Source: Takakia lepidozioides
Lineage: Eukaryota; Streptophyta; Takakiopsida; Takakiales; Takakiaceae
Length of the DNA stretch: 60,000 nucleotides
Assembly: GCA_030704615.1 (NCBI GenBank)
Contig: CM060731.1
Location: 90,068,756-90,128,755 of the forward strand
Direction of reading: 5' to 3'
Below, one piece after another: positions 34,887-44,983 of this stretch. Numbering within the stretch: position 1 is the stretch's first letter; the number at the start of each line of letters is the position of its first letter. Made by a program: the position numbers and the translations under genes. The notes under the pieces were generated by a model. It ran no database searches, was not told the origin of the DNA, and worked only from the letters and a program-made list of their open reading frames with translations.

Positions 34887-35388
34887 TGTCGTGCGCATAC
34901 ATAGCGTACACAATACATCGTTGTCCAAACCACACCAACATATATGCACAATAAAGTAGTCTGCCACAATGATAAACAACCAACGAACACCCACTGTTGA
35001 CACAAAACATGAAAACCAAACCATCACTCTTAGAAATAGTAGTCGAGCCAGGGGCACCCCAAGCTATGGGGACTCCACCCCTCCCATCATGAGTACACTA
35101 AGATCTAAACGCATGCAGGAGCTCGGTCGCGCAGGCTCAACTCGAGAGAGATGAGCCGCGCGACTGCCGCTCTCGTGAAGATAAGACGGACCAGGTGTCA
35201 AACTAACTTGACACCTATTTAAAACTTGACCTAAAACAAGTGTTAAATACAAAACTAGTTTTATTCTAGCTGTTTTCACACTGTGCTTATTTAACTTGAC
35301 AGCTGTCGTGCGCATACATATCGCTACACAACTACATCGCTATCCAAACCACACCACACATATATGCACAATAAAGTAGTCTGCCACA
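34887..35388 (+). repeat. Pair of 82-85 bp direct repeats around 335 bp
   Basis: TGTCGTGCGCATACATA...CAATAAAGTAGTCTGCCACA at 34887-34968 recurs at 35304-35388. Each starts with TG and ends with CA and holds an AATAAA signal near its end. The partial pol copy stops exactly at the first repeat. It resembles a miniature LTR element, but I see no primer-binding site, purine tract or target duplication. Confidence 0.5.
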
Positions 35389-35742
35389 ATCGCCCCCTAG
35401 CTGGTGGATAGGGTCCTCTACCTCCAGATAGCTACAAGATGAAATAGCCACAACCGTACTAAGTCCTCTATCACTGTCCCTATTGTGCTCAAACTATATA
35501 GACCAAGAGGCCGGGTACACGAGTAGCCCCATCGTTAGTCGCCGTCTGGCAATCTGTGAACTTGAGCCAAGATTCTCGTGTGTTCAAGGTCTAATAGTAA
35601 GCGGCCTTGCGTTTCTTGTTAGCCTTCCATGGTTGTGTATCCACTCCCACTATCCAATGCAATGTGGACATAAACCAACCCCATCTGGAACCATCTCAAG
35701 AGGTGGAGTCAAGCATCCCATATGCCAACCTTGTTAGAGGAC
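35389..35742. other. Non-genic stretch before the Ty3 5' LTR
   Basis: No gene seen. It starts CGCCCCCTAGCTGG. Confidence 0.35.
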
Positions 35743-36634
35743 TGTCGGGGACTTAGACACTTATACGGGATCTGTATGGTACCCTTAATTTTTGCACAGA
35801 CTGAGACCAACAGGAGCCTTAGGGTTGACAGCAGCGCATTGTAGAGGGGGGTTACACAGCCCGTCACAGTAGTCACAGACGACACAGCCAACACAGCCAG
35901 TTAAGTCATCACAGCAGACAGCCGACACAGGCCCGACACAGCCAAAACACAGTCGACAGCCTGTCACAGCCCGTCACAGTTTCACACAGCCAGTCACAGC
36001 TTGACACAGCTGTCACGATCATAGGGAAACAGAGAGCAGGACAGGGAACGACTGTGGGGAACAAACACCGGCAAAGGAACATGTTAGTTCACAGACGACG
36101 GTTAGTGAGGGAAACGGTTAGAACACCGGGTAGGAAGATAAAGAAGGAGAAGGGAGATCATTGAGGGGGACTTCTTGGTCATGGGGGGAGGGGATCGGGC
36201 AGAGAGTAAGAACGGAAGTGAAGATAGAGAGATGATGAGTAGATGCTTGTTATATGCAAGGCTATAATGATATTGTAGAGCAGAGTAGAGACACAATGGC
36301 TTCGGCCTGATACCTGATAAATCATAATCGGATACTTTTACGATACAATCACACTGTGTAGAGAGATCTGAGTGAAGCTGTGGAATGAATGGATGCGGGT
36401 GATGGAATCCAATAGATTGATAAAGCAAACTGATACTTAAATTATAAATGGTAAGGTAGCTAACATGAATGCCAAAAGGGAAAACAAATAGGAATCACCC
36501 CCATGATACACTAGCTGTAGGTCATGACTGATTGTTCTGCGCGGGTTGAGTACCTTAGAGATTTCCAACTCTTCTATCTTGGAGTTTCCGCCTCGAATAG
36601 CGAAGGGATGGGTGAGTAAATGCAGGCGACGACA
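35743..36634 (+). repeat. 5' LTR of the Ty3 element
   Basis: About 890 bp, from TGTCGGGGACTTAGACA to GGCGACGACA, so TG...CA ends. It contains a CACAGCC-rich minisatellite at about 35850-36015 and blocks shared with the truncated copy at 20184. Confidence 0.75.
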
Positions 36635-36636
36635 GT

Positions 36637-36653
36637 TGGCGACCATACTGGGA
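36637..36653 (+). other. Probable tRNA primer-binding site
   Basis: TGGCGACCATACTGGGA follows the LTR end after two bases. The TGGCGAC start resembles the tRNA-Arg-type sites described for Tat/Ogre-type plant Ty3 elements; the exact tRNA cannot be settled here. Confidence 0.55.
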
Positions 36654-36929
36654 CCTGAGTCATGAACAACACAAGATTGACAGGCATATGGTGGGATCAT
36701 GGTGGTTGGACCATTAAAGAATTGAAGTGAATCAAATTCCCTGTGGAACGAAGGAAGAAGAAAGATTGTCCAAACATTCTTTCAAAGGTTATTGGAATTG
36801 CCAGCCGGTTGTAAAGGGAAAATATTCTTAAGCGAGGGGTGCATGATGCTGATCCGGAATGGGGTCTGGAGAAAGGAGTGATAAAGATTATCAGGTAGCC
36901 TGTAGAGGAAGAGCACGTTGGTTACCAAA

Positions 36930-39240
36930 ATCGGTTTAGGTGATAGCATTGCATCCATTTAAGCGAGTAGAGTTTGAAGGCTGGGAAGAAAGAAAGGTGA
37001 ATGTTTATACTCATATGCATGAAGAGCTTGTACTGGTAAAGAATTGGATTCCAAGGATATTTTGTGGATCAAACTCACACCAAGAACAGCTTTTCAGACT
37101 TGTTTGCCATATGGTTATATGGTAACGGAGACTTCAAGTATAGCCAAGGGTGCATTGAAGCTTGAAAGAAAACCCAGGCAATATACGAGAGATATTACAG
37201 AGAGAGTTTTGGTATTGCCACATTAAAAGAAATGAAAGACATGGGAATGAGTGATGAAAGAGAAAGCTAGACGCCAGAGATATTCAGCAAAAAGAGAAAG
37301 CTATCTGAAAGCTAATTATTCCATATCTTTGGAGAGAGGAATAGACATAGGGGAATCATCTGGACCTCACACCATTAAGATCAAAGAGTACATCACCTAT
37401 ACCGGAAGAGAACAAGAAATAGAGTTGGATGCCACTCCTTCTGTTTCTTTGAAAGAAAGATTAAGGAATTGGTACAGGAAGAAGACCAATCACGAGGGGA
37501 AAGATCTGAGGTACATCCTTGGATAAAAGATTTGACAGAAAATCTTTGATTAAAGCAGTAGAAGGTGAAGAAGGAGAAGAGGATGTGGCAGAGCCAAAGG
37601 AGAGTTCAGACTTCCAACACATTACAGTTGAGTTATATGAGTTGTGAAGAAGAAGAAACCCAAGGGCAGAACTTGGAGGATGAAAACAGAGAGAAGAAAT
37701 TGGAAGAGGAAGAATATGAAGAAGTAGACCCAACAAGCTGAGGTTGAGACTAAAAACCAGGACATCCCAACCCGTTGGACGGGATCAAGTGGAGCACTTG
37801 GATCACAGGCCAACGAAGTGTCGGCTCAGGGGGATCAGGCGGGCTGCCTGGATCTGGCTCTGGGGGGACAGGGAGTGTGGGAAGATAGTAGTGCAACTGA
37901 AGCTGGGAATACTGTGAATATCGTGGGGCCAGAAGCAGGGAGTGCTCAAGGGCCACCACTTGGTGGAAGATCCACCACAAAAACAACAGGTCCAGAAGGA
38001 CCAGCACCAGCAAGGTGCCAGCACCTGTCAGTGGGAGAAGGAGGTCCACACGATGGCGTTACAACCACACGGGCAAAACACCCTTTCCAATATATTCAGG
38101 AAAAAGGGGATCCCGATGTACACATTAGCCAAATTTGAGCACTGTGTATAGTGAACAATGAGAATGGCGATGATGCCAAGATGAGGATGTTTCCTTGTTC
38201 ACCTTATCAAGAAAGCAAGTGAATGGTATGCAAGATTCCCTGATAATCATTTCTACCTGGCATGGCTTGAATACAGCATTTCGAAATAGGTTCAGGACAA
38301 GTAAAACTGAGGATGAAGTGTATGGAAGAGTTAAACACAGCTGAAGCAAGAAGAAGCATGAAACTGTTGAAGAGTATATGGAGAAGATGGAATGATGATG
38401 AAAAAGCTGGCTGCAGTACCAGCACCCGGTTTACAGAAGACTTGGTTTGTGAGTGGACTAAGACCAGAGTTACAAAGGAAAGTGGATATGTTACCCCATA
38501 ATACAGTGGAGGAGGGCATTTGAAACTGCAACAGAATTGAGCAATGGGGAATGCTCAGGAGAGAGAAACAAAAAGGAAGATGAGGACGCTGAGGATGAGT
38601 AAGATGAAGAAGAAGAGCAAGAACTAAAAAGAAAGAGTAAGAGAAAGGAGAAGTTGAAGAGGGATAACTATGAAAAAAAAATTGGAAGAAAAGAAATCTT
38701 GAAGAAGTATGCCACAGAGGCTTTGCAAACACATGGGAGGAAGGGGGTTTGTATGGTGTGCAAAGTGCCAGAATGAAGGCCATACCATCACAGAATGCCA
38801 CATGAAGGAGAAACACTGTACTATCTGTAAAATGGATAACCATTATATCTGAGAATTGTTACTACAACAGAAGGAAGCTGCATGAGAAGAGAACCTAGGC
38901 AAGTAAGGGTGCATCAGGTGCAGCCCCAGCCAAGAAGAAACAATGATCAGGACCACTATGGTAGGTCTGGTGGTTATAACAATGGCATGGAAGGGAGAGG
39001 GTAATTCAAGAGGGAATTACCAAGGAAATTCCAGAGGCAACTATCAGGGTAATCCAAGGGGGAATTACCAGCCCGGGAATCAGGATTATAGAAATAATCC
39101 AAGAACAGACCAAGGGCGCGGACCCAATGGTGAAGAGCTATGTTACTATTGTAATCAGCCAGGAGACATCGCAAGGCAGCCTGTTCATCTGGATAAGACA
39201 CCAGAATGAGATGAGAGCTCCTGTGAATGAGGGCCCAGTG
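36930..39240 (+). pseudogene. Ty3 gag with zinc knuckles, broken
   Basis: Open pieces in several frames lead up to pol: 36940-37125, 37251-37526 (GREQEIELDATPSVSLKERL) and 38943-39209. At about 38755-38800 there is a complete zinc knuckle, CAKCQNEGHTITEC (C-x2-C-x4-H-x4-C), followed by a second, CTICKMDNHYI, cut by an indel. At about 39138 a third, CYYCNQPGDIARQ, has lost its His and last Cys. Between the knuckles is a Gly/Asn/Tyr repeat (GNSRGNYQGN). Gag would form the particle and bind RNA; this copy cannot. Confidence 0.7.
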
Positions 39241-39530
39241 GTGGCAGCTACATGGTTAGGCCATGTGTTGTACCAGAAGTAAGTACAATGATAGTAACAA
39301 GAAGTAAAGCCAAACTAATACCTCCAGTAGAGAGGAGAAGATGATAATGGAAGTGGCAATGATATGCCTGAGAGAAGAGACTTGGAAAGATGAGAAGGAA
39401 CTGCACAAGGAAGTGGCAGATACTATAAGGGAAATGCAAAAAGTACTGATATTCCTGTGGCAGATTCCTCTGATTCGGATGGAGAAAAAGAAGGGAGTGA
39501 GGAAGAAAAAGGAAGAAAGAAGATGCAGAC

Positions 39531-42002
39531 ATGCAAAGTAATGAAGAGACTTTGGCTGAAGTAATATGCCAGACCAAAGCAGAAATTACCATTGGACAGC
39601 TATTAGCTGTGGCACCTTATTGTAGGCACAGGCTGTATCAAGCAATCAATCGAATTGCCCAAGAGACAGGAAACACAGACCTGAACAGCAAGGTGACCAG
39701 TTATAATGTGAAGCCAGAAGGGCGAGAAACAGTCATGGACTTTGATGATTCTATGTCAGTAATCCAATTGAGAATTGGAAGCACAGAACTAACTGATGTA
39801 CTGATAGATGGTGGTTCTGGAGTAAATATCATGACAGACCAATTAAGGAAGAAGCTTGGTCTAACTAACATGAAACCAGCCCCATTTACAGTAACAATGG
39901 CAGATCAAAGAAGTGTACAGCCATTGGGATTAATAAGAGGAGTTAAGATACAGATACAGAAGATGATCTTTATGATCACAGTAACTGTGTTGAAAATGGA
40001 TGAAGTCATGGAGGCTTACTCCTTATTATTGGGACGTCCGTGGCTGAAACAGGCCAGGGTATTCCATGACTGGAATTCTCAGTTACTAACCGTGCATAAT
40101 GGGATACACGAGATACAAATTACCACAAAGAAATCTAGTAGATTACCTGCTACAAGAAGACCTCGAGGAGTCAGAGAGTATGACTGGAAAGGAGGACTGG
40201 ATGAGGAGCAGGAAGCTACCCTATTTGCTGCACACCCAGAGTGGGAGCAGGTTGCAGAGATGCGGCTGGAAAGCCTAAGTTGTTTGAGAGGTATCTGCTG
40301 TGGTGTAGTGACAGCAACACCAACTGAAGAGGAAACCAGCATTTACCCATCACATTTCTATGAAGAAAGAGAAGGAGAAATAGAAATCCTAGAAGAACCA
40401 GCCACTGTGAGCTTACAGGATGAAGTGGTGACTGGTTGGACAATCACAGCTGATGAGCAGGTGAGGGAAGTGAATGTGGGAACTAAAGAGGAACCGAGGA
40501 TGGTGAAAGTAGGAGCTGATTTGGAGCCGGAATTCTTCGAAGAAGCTAAAAGCTTGTTCATCAAATACAGAGATGTATTTGCTTGGAGCTATGAGGATCT
40601 AAAAGGGATACCACCTGAAGTCTGTCAGCATAAGATTGAACTGGAACCAGGGTCAGTACCAATCAAGCAGGCGAGGTATAGAATGAATCCCAACTACGCA
40701 CAGAAGGTTGGAGAAGAGATAAAGAAGTTGGCCGAGGCTAAGTTTATATACCCAATAGAGTATACAACTTGGTTGTCACCCATTGTTATAGTTCCCAAGA
40801 AGAATGGCAAACTAAGAGTATGTGTGAACTATAAGAAGCTGAATGCTTGTACGAAGAAAGATCCTTTCCCTTTGCCATTCACTGAAGCAGTATTAGACAC
40901 TGTGGCAGGCCATGAGATGTACTCATTCATGGATGGCTTCAGTGGTTATAATCAAGTGCAAGTGGCAGAAGAAGACCAAGGGAAAACAGCTTTCATCACA
41001 GACTGGGGGGCTTATGCATACAAAGTCATGCCCTTTGGACTTTGTAATGCACCAGCGACCTTTCAGAGAGTGATAAGTGAATCTTTTCATGAGTATCTGG
41101 ATGATTTCATGCAGGTATTCTTGGATGATTTCAGTGTGTACAGCTCTAAGAATGAGCACTTGCATAAATTGGAGTTATGTTTGGCCAGATGCAGGATGAG
41201 AGGTCTGGGCCTGAATCTAGAGAAGTGTGCTTTCTGTGTGAACTCAGGGGTGCTTCTGGGACACATTGTGTGTAAGAAGGGACTCCTTGTGGATCCCAGA
41301 AAGACAGAGTCCATTAAAGCCTCTCCACCACCAGTGAATGTTAAAAGTCTACGGAGATTCCTTGGGCAAACCAGTTATTACAGGAGATTTGTCAAAAGGT
41401 ATGCACAAATAGCAGCACCATTGAGCAAACTACTGAAGAAAGATGCAGTGTTTGCCTGGACAGCTGAATGTCAACAGGCATTTGAGGAACTTACACTGTC
41501 AGTAACAACTACACCTGTGCTGATTAACCCTCACTGGCATGTAGTATTCCATGTTCACTGCGATGCATCAGGAGAAGCGTTGGGAGCGGTGTTAGCCCAG
41601 AATGTTATAGGGAATATAGATTCACCTGTGTACTATGCTAGCCGGTTGATGAACAGTGCTGAAAGGAACTATAGCACAACGGAAAGAGAAGCATTGGCAA
41701 TGATCTATGCAGTGAAGAAATTCAGGCATTACCTGTTGGGCAAGAAGTTTATGTTCTATGTGGATCACCAGGCTCTGATATACCTGGTAAACAAACCTCT
41801 GATAAGCGGAAGAATAGCAAGATGGTTGATAATCTTGCACGAGTTTGAGTTCGAGGTTGTTTACAAGCCTGGGAGACTGCATCTTGTGGCGGATCATTTG
41901 TCACGATTGTCAACAGGAGAACCAGCCACAGGAATAGATGATCAATTACCAGATGCGAGTCTCTTTGCAGTGGAGGTGCAGAGAAGTGCAATGACTGGTT
42001 AG
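39531..42002 (+). CDS. Ty3 pol: protease, reverse transcriptase, RNase H
   Basis: An open frame of 823 codons. Residues about 75-190: retropepsin-like protease with LIDGGSGVNIM (Asp, then GGS in place of the classic SGA) and the second flap/strand ending LLLGRPWL. Residues about 340-600: RT, with WLSPIVIVPKKNG, MDGFSGYNQV, FGLCNAPATFQR and the catalytic VFLDDF. Residues about 640-790: RNase H, starting FHVHCDASGEALGAVL with catalytic Asp, and ending DHLSRL. The frame ends SAMTG-stop because of a small indel near 41985; the partial copy at 34420 shows the uninterrupted linker. ATG at 39531 is the first in frame; gag lies upstream in other frames. Confidence 0.9.
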   Translation: MQSNEETLAEVICQTKAEITIGQLLAVAPYCRHRLYQAINRIAQETGNTDLNSKVTSYNVKPEGRETVMDFDDSMSVIQLRIGSTELTDVLIDGGSGVNIMTDQLRKKLGLTNMKPAPFTVTMADQRSVQPLGLIRGVKIQIQKMIFMITVTVLKMDEVMEAYSLLLGRPWLKQARVFHDWNSQLLTVHNGIHEIQITTKKSSRLPATRRPRGVREYDWKGGLDEEQEATLFAAHPEWEQVAEMRLESLSCLRGICCGVVTATPTEEETSIYPSHFYEEREGEIEILEEPATVSLQDEVVTGWTITADEQVREVNVGTKEEPRMVKVGADLEPEFFEEAKSLFIKYRDVFAWSYEDLKGIPPEVCQHKIELEPGSVPIKQARYRMNPNYAQKVGEEIKKLAEAKFIYPIEYTTWLSPIVIVPKKNGKLRVCVNYKKLNACTKKDPFPLPFTEAVLDTVAGHEMYSFMDGFSGYNQVQVAEEDQGKTAFITDWGAYAYKVMPFGLCNAPATFQRVISESFHEYLDDFMQVFLDDFSVYSSKNEHLHKLELCLARCRMRGLGLNLEKCAFCVNSGVLLGHIVCKKGLLVDPRKTESIKASPPPVNVKSLRRFLGQTSYYRRFVKRYAQIAAPLSKLLKKDAVFAWTAECQQAFEELTLSVTTTPVLINPHWHVVFHVHCDASGEALGAVLAQNVIGNIDSPVYYASRLMNSAERNYSTTEREALAMIYAVKKFRHYLLGKKFMFYVDHQALIYLVNKPLISGRIARWLIILHEFEFEVVYKPGRLHLVADHLSRLSTGEPATGIDDQLPDASLFAVEVQRSAMTG

Positions 42003-42106
42003 ATTGGCAGTGGCCAATCAGATACTACCTTGCTCATGGTCAGTGCCCACCTAGTTATGGTAAGGAGCAGAGGAAGAGAATCGCTATCAAAGCTTTACCT
42101 TATACT

Positions 42107-43138
42107 ATGGTAGGAAGCAGAATGTATAAGTTAGGACCTGATGGAGTACTAAAACGATGCTTGTACCACCATGAAGTAAATAAAGTTTTGGCGGAAGTTC
42201 ATAAAGGAGTGGCTGGAGGTCATTTTGGAGAAGAGACTACCAGTAGGAAGATACTACTCGCAGGATACTGGTGGCCTACTTTGTTCAAAGATGTACACGA
42301 GTATTGTCAGAAGTGTGATGAATGTCAGAGGCTAGGACCTTTGCAGAGATCTGGAAGGATGGCCTTGCATCCTACAATGCCTACGGAACCATTTCAGAAA
42401 TGGGGACTAGACTTTGTTGGACCAATTAACCCACCATCCAAGAATACACAAAACAGGTACATAATTACAGCCACTAATTATACTACAAAGTGGGTGGAAG
42501 CTAAAGCTTTGAGGGACAACACAGCCAAGTCCACAGCAAGGTTCCTGTACGAGAACATACTTACGCGATTTGGCTGTCCCTTAGAATTTATCAGTGATCA
42601 GGGAAGTCACTTCATGAATGAGACCATTGAGTTGTTGACTAAAGAGTTCATGATTGTGCATAGAAAGAGTACAACATATTACTCACAGGGTAATGGGCAG
42701 GCAGAGGCTACCAACAAAATACTATGTACTATCTTGGCTAAGATAGTCAATGCAAACAGAACGGATTGGGATACAAAGCTGCTGACAGCTTTGTGGTCAT
42801 ACAGGACTTCATATAAAGTCACCACTAAGTATACACCATTCCAATTAGTTTATGGTATGGAAGCCTTACTTCCAGTGGAATTCCTGTTACCTACCATGAG
42901 AACGGAGTGGGGAAAGAGAATGGAATTGCAAGACTCCATCAAGGTCAGGAAACATGAATTATACCATGTGGAAGAAGTACGTGCTGATGCAGCTGATAAT
43001 ATGACCAGAATTCAGATGAAGCGAAAGGAACAGTTTGATGAAGGCAAGTTAAAGACTTTTAAGACGGGGGATTTGGTTCTATGGTTGCAGAAGAAAGGAA
43101 AGATTCAAGCTTCTAAGCTTAAATCACCATGGAAATGA
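42107..43138 (+). CDS. Ty3 integrase
   Basis: Continues pol after the frameshift. N-terminal HHCC zinc-binding motif (HHEVNK...HFGEET...CQKCDEC), then the catalytic core with the DDE triad: GLDFVGPIN, FISDQGSHF, and the Glu in GNGQAEATNK. A C-terminal domain follows (TGDLVLWLQKKGK, then LKSPWK). The TGA at 43136-43138 sits where the conserved Gly of the GPY/F motif is expected, and the frame continues with PYVIQKMYDNNTAML, so this stop is a mutation within integrase rather than its natural end. Confidence 0.9.
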   Translation: MVGSRMYKLGPDGVLKRCLYHHEVNKVLAEVHKGVAGGHFGEETTSRKILLAGYWWPTLFKDVHEYCQKCDECQRLGPLQRSGRMALHPTMPTEPFQKWGLDFVGPINPPSKNTQNRYIITATNYTTKWVEAKALRDNTAKSTARFLYENILTRFGCPLEFISDQGSHFMNETIELLTKEFMIVHRKSTTYYSQGNGQAEATNKILCTILAKIVNANRTDWDTKLLTALWSYRTSYKVTTKYTPFQLVYGMEALLPVEFLLPTMRTEWGKRMELQDSIKVRKHELYHVEEVRADAADNMTRIQMKRKEQFDEGKLKTFKTGDLVLWLQKKGKIQASKLKSPWK

Positions 43139-43156
43139 CCTTATGTCATACAAAAG

Positions 43157-44983
43157 ATGTACGATAACAACACCGCCATGTTACAAACCATTAACAAAGA
43201 AATGCTGGGAAGAGTCAATGCCAATAAGTTGAAGGGGTACAATGGTATCCATGACAAACCCTTGCAGCATGATTTGCATGTTGAACCGCAAGAGCAGTCA
43301 CGGGCTGCACCAGTGTTACGAACGGAGTATGGAGCACTTGTCGCTAGGCCCAGCATATATGACCAGGGCGGGCAAAACAAACGTGACACAGCCTATCACA
43401 GCCCATCAAGGCAAAGCACAACCTATCACAGCCCATCACGACGTGACACAGCTTATCACAGCCCATCAAGGCAAAGCACAGCCTATCACAGCCCATCACG
43501 ACGTGACACAGCCTATCACAGCCCATCACAACGTGACACAGCCTATCACAGCCCAACACGGCGCAACACAGCCTATCACAACCTACCACAACGTGTCACA
43601 GCCTATCATAGCTTACCACAGTGCATCACAGCCTATCACAGCGTAACACAGTATGACACAGCCTGTCACAGCTCAACACAGCCTACTAAAGTTACACGAT
43701 CCATAGAATCAGTGACAGGTGGACGCATAATAACTTCAGGAAAATGGCTGACGGAAGAGAAAACGGAAATTAGTTTAAAAATAGACACGTGGAGGTCAGG
43801 GCGCGACACACAGCTGAGAAGGAAGTGCAAGAACAGGTGTCATAAAGAAAGAGGACAAGAATGGTCGTCAAAAGGGATGAAAGGCGGGCCCATTAATGAA
43901 TACGGAAAAAGGGAAACGGAACGAACGGCAAATACAGAAAAGCGAAATTCTTGTCACATGTGTGATCCTAGTGGACTATCCAGTAGGGAAAGTCCACTAA
44001 AGAAAATAAAATCTAAAATCCAGTCACAGCGGATACAGCCAATAGAAAACCAGAGAAAGGATCAAGAAAATGGAGGGAAATTGAGCGCAAGAGGCGGCGT
44101 CGTTCTGAGTAACGGGCGTCTCGACGGGACAGACCATCAATGCTATAGCTTGGAAACTATGGAAGAACTAACAGACTATACGCTCGCAATATTACTTACG
44201 CAGTGGCATAGACACGAAAGGACAGAGCGGAGCTTTTCTCTTGAGCGATGCTTGCAAGCCCCGCAGGCTTACAAGAAATTACCCATAGCTTTCTGCGGCA
44301 ACCATACGTTTATGCTTTGTGCACTACAGGCATTCCTGCAGTTGTTACAGCCAAAACAGTTCTGTGAGTCTAAAATGAAGAGAGTGAGAGGAATGGAGGA
44401 AATCAGGGTGAAGAGCACCACAATTCTGCAGAAACAAACGATTGCTACCCCACAGGCGATACAGATACTGGAGGAGCTGAGATTGCAAAGATTGCAAAGC
44501 CTAGATTGGACATTACACCATAGACAGTACATGTTACAATTTTTGCAGAACTTTGAGCCAAGGACAGGAACAACAACGGTGAAGGGAGTTGAATTGATGA
44601 TTACTCCCCTATACCTCCAGCAATTGTTTCGATTGCCAGCAGGTCAGGTGCATGTGGAGGAACACAGGGCAAGACTGCAAATAGGGGACTTATTCCAAGA
44701 AGGGAGTTTCTTTAACTCAGGGTTATGCTTGTACCAAGGCTGTGTACCCAGGGCTAAAAGAGGTAGGCCAGGTATTGAACGTTCTGATTGCCATGAAACA
44801 GAACCAACAGTATTTGAGCAGATCCTTCACGGAGGAAATACTCAAAGGCCTGAAGGGACAAGAGGTACAATGGGCGGACATAATGTACAACGCACTGGTG
44901 GAGGAGATGAAAAGATTACAAGGTACTACCGCAAAGTCTCCTATTATAGTGTCTGGCCCAATCATTGCTCAAATAATCCTTGA
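43157..44983 (+). CDS. Integrase tail plus post-integrase ORF with 10-residue repeats
   Basis: In frame with integrase after its premature TGA. The first 30 or so residues complete the GPY/F-type tail (NKEMLGRVNANKLKGYN). From about residue 75 to 175 comes a tandem repeat of RDTAYHSPSR type. A low-complexity Lys/Arg region follows, and then, from about residue 380, a conserved-looking globular part: LPIAFCGNHTFMLCALQAFL, LQSLDWTLHHRQYMLQFL and GVELMITPLYLQQLFRLP. I do not recognise this domain; additional ORFs downstream of integrase are known in some plant Ty3 elements. The frame is lost near 44735 and continues in the next ORF. Confidence 0.6.
   Translation: MYDNNTAMLQTINKEMLGRVNANKLKGYNGIHDKPLQHDLHVEPQEQSRAAPVLRTEYGALVARPSIYDQGGQNKRDTAYHSPSRQSTTYHSPSRRDTAYHSPSRQSTAYHSPSRRDTAYHSPSQRDTAYHSPTRRNTAYHNLPQRVTAYHSLPQCITAYHSVTQYDTACHSSTQPTKVTRSIESVTGGRIITSGKWLTEEKTEISLKIDTWRSGRDTQLRRKCKNRCHKERGQEWSSKGMKGGPINEYGKRETERTANTEKRNSCHMCDPSGLSSRESPLKKIKSKIQSQRIQPIENQRKDQENGGKLSARGGVVLSNGRLDGTDHQCYSLETMEELTDYTLAILLTQWHRHERTERSFSLERCLQAPQAYKKLPIAFCGNHTFMLCALQAFLQLLQPKQFCESKMKRVRGMEEIRVKSTTILQKQTIATPQAIQILEELRLQRLQSLDWTLHHRQYMLQFLQNFEPRTGTTTVKGVELMITPLYLQQLFRLPAGQVHVEEHRARLQIGDLFQEGSFFNSGLCLYQGCVPRAKRGRPGIERSDCHETEPTVFEQILHGGNTQRPEGTRGTMGGHNVQRTGGGDEKITRYYRKVSYYSVWPNHCSNNP
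43378..43680 (+). repeat. 30-bp minisatellite (CACAGCCTATCACAGCCCAT type)
   Basis: Ten units of exactly 30 bp, alternating two variants (GGCAAAGCACA... and GACGTGACACA...), so a 60-bp higher-order period in the first half. As 30 is divisible by three, each unit codes for ten residues. The same CACAGCC motif fills part of the LTRs at 20284-20425 and 35850-36015. Confidence 0.85.

Noticed and set aside
34887-35388. Definite TRIM retrotransposon
   Set aside because: No primer-binding site, purine tract or target duplication seen; kept only as a candidate direct-repeat pair.
43344-43589. Minus-strand frame with a GCDRLCHVVM repeat, Cys-rich protein
   Set aside because: It is the complement of the 30-bp minisatellite; the + strand frame continues the integrase tail.
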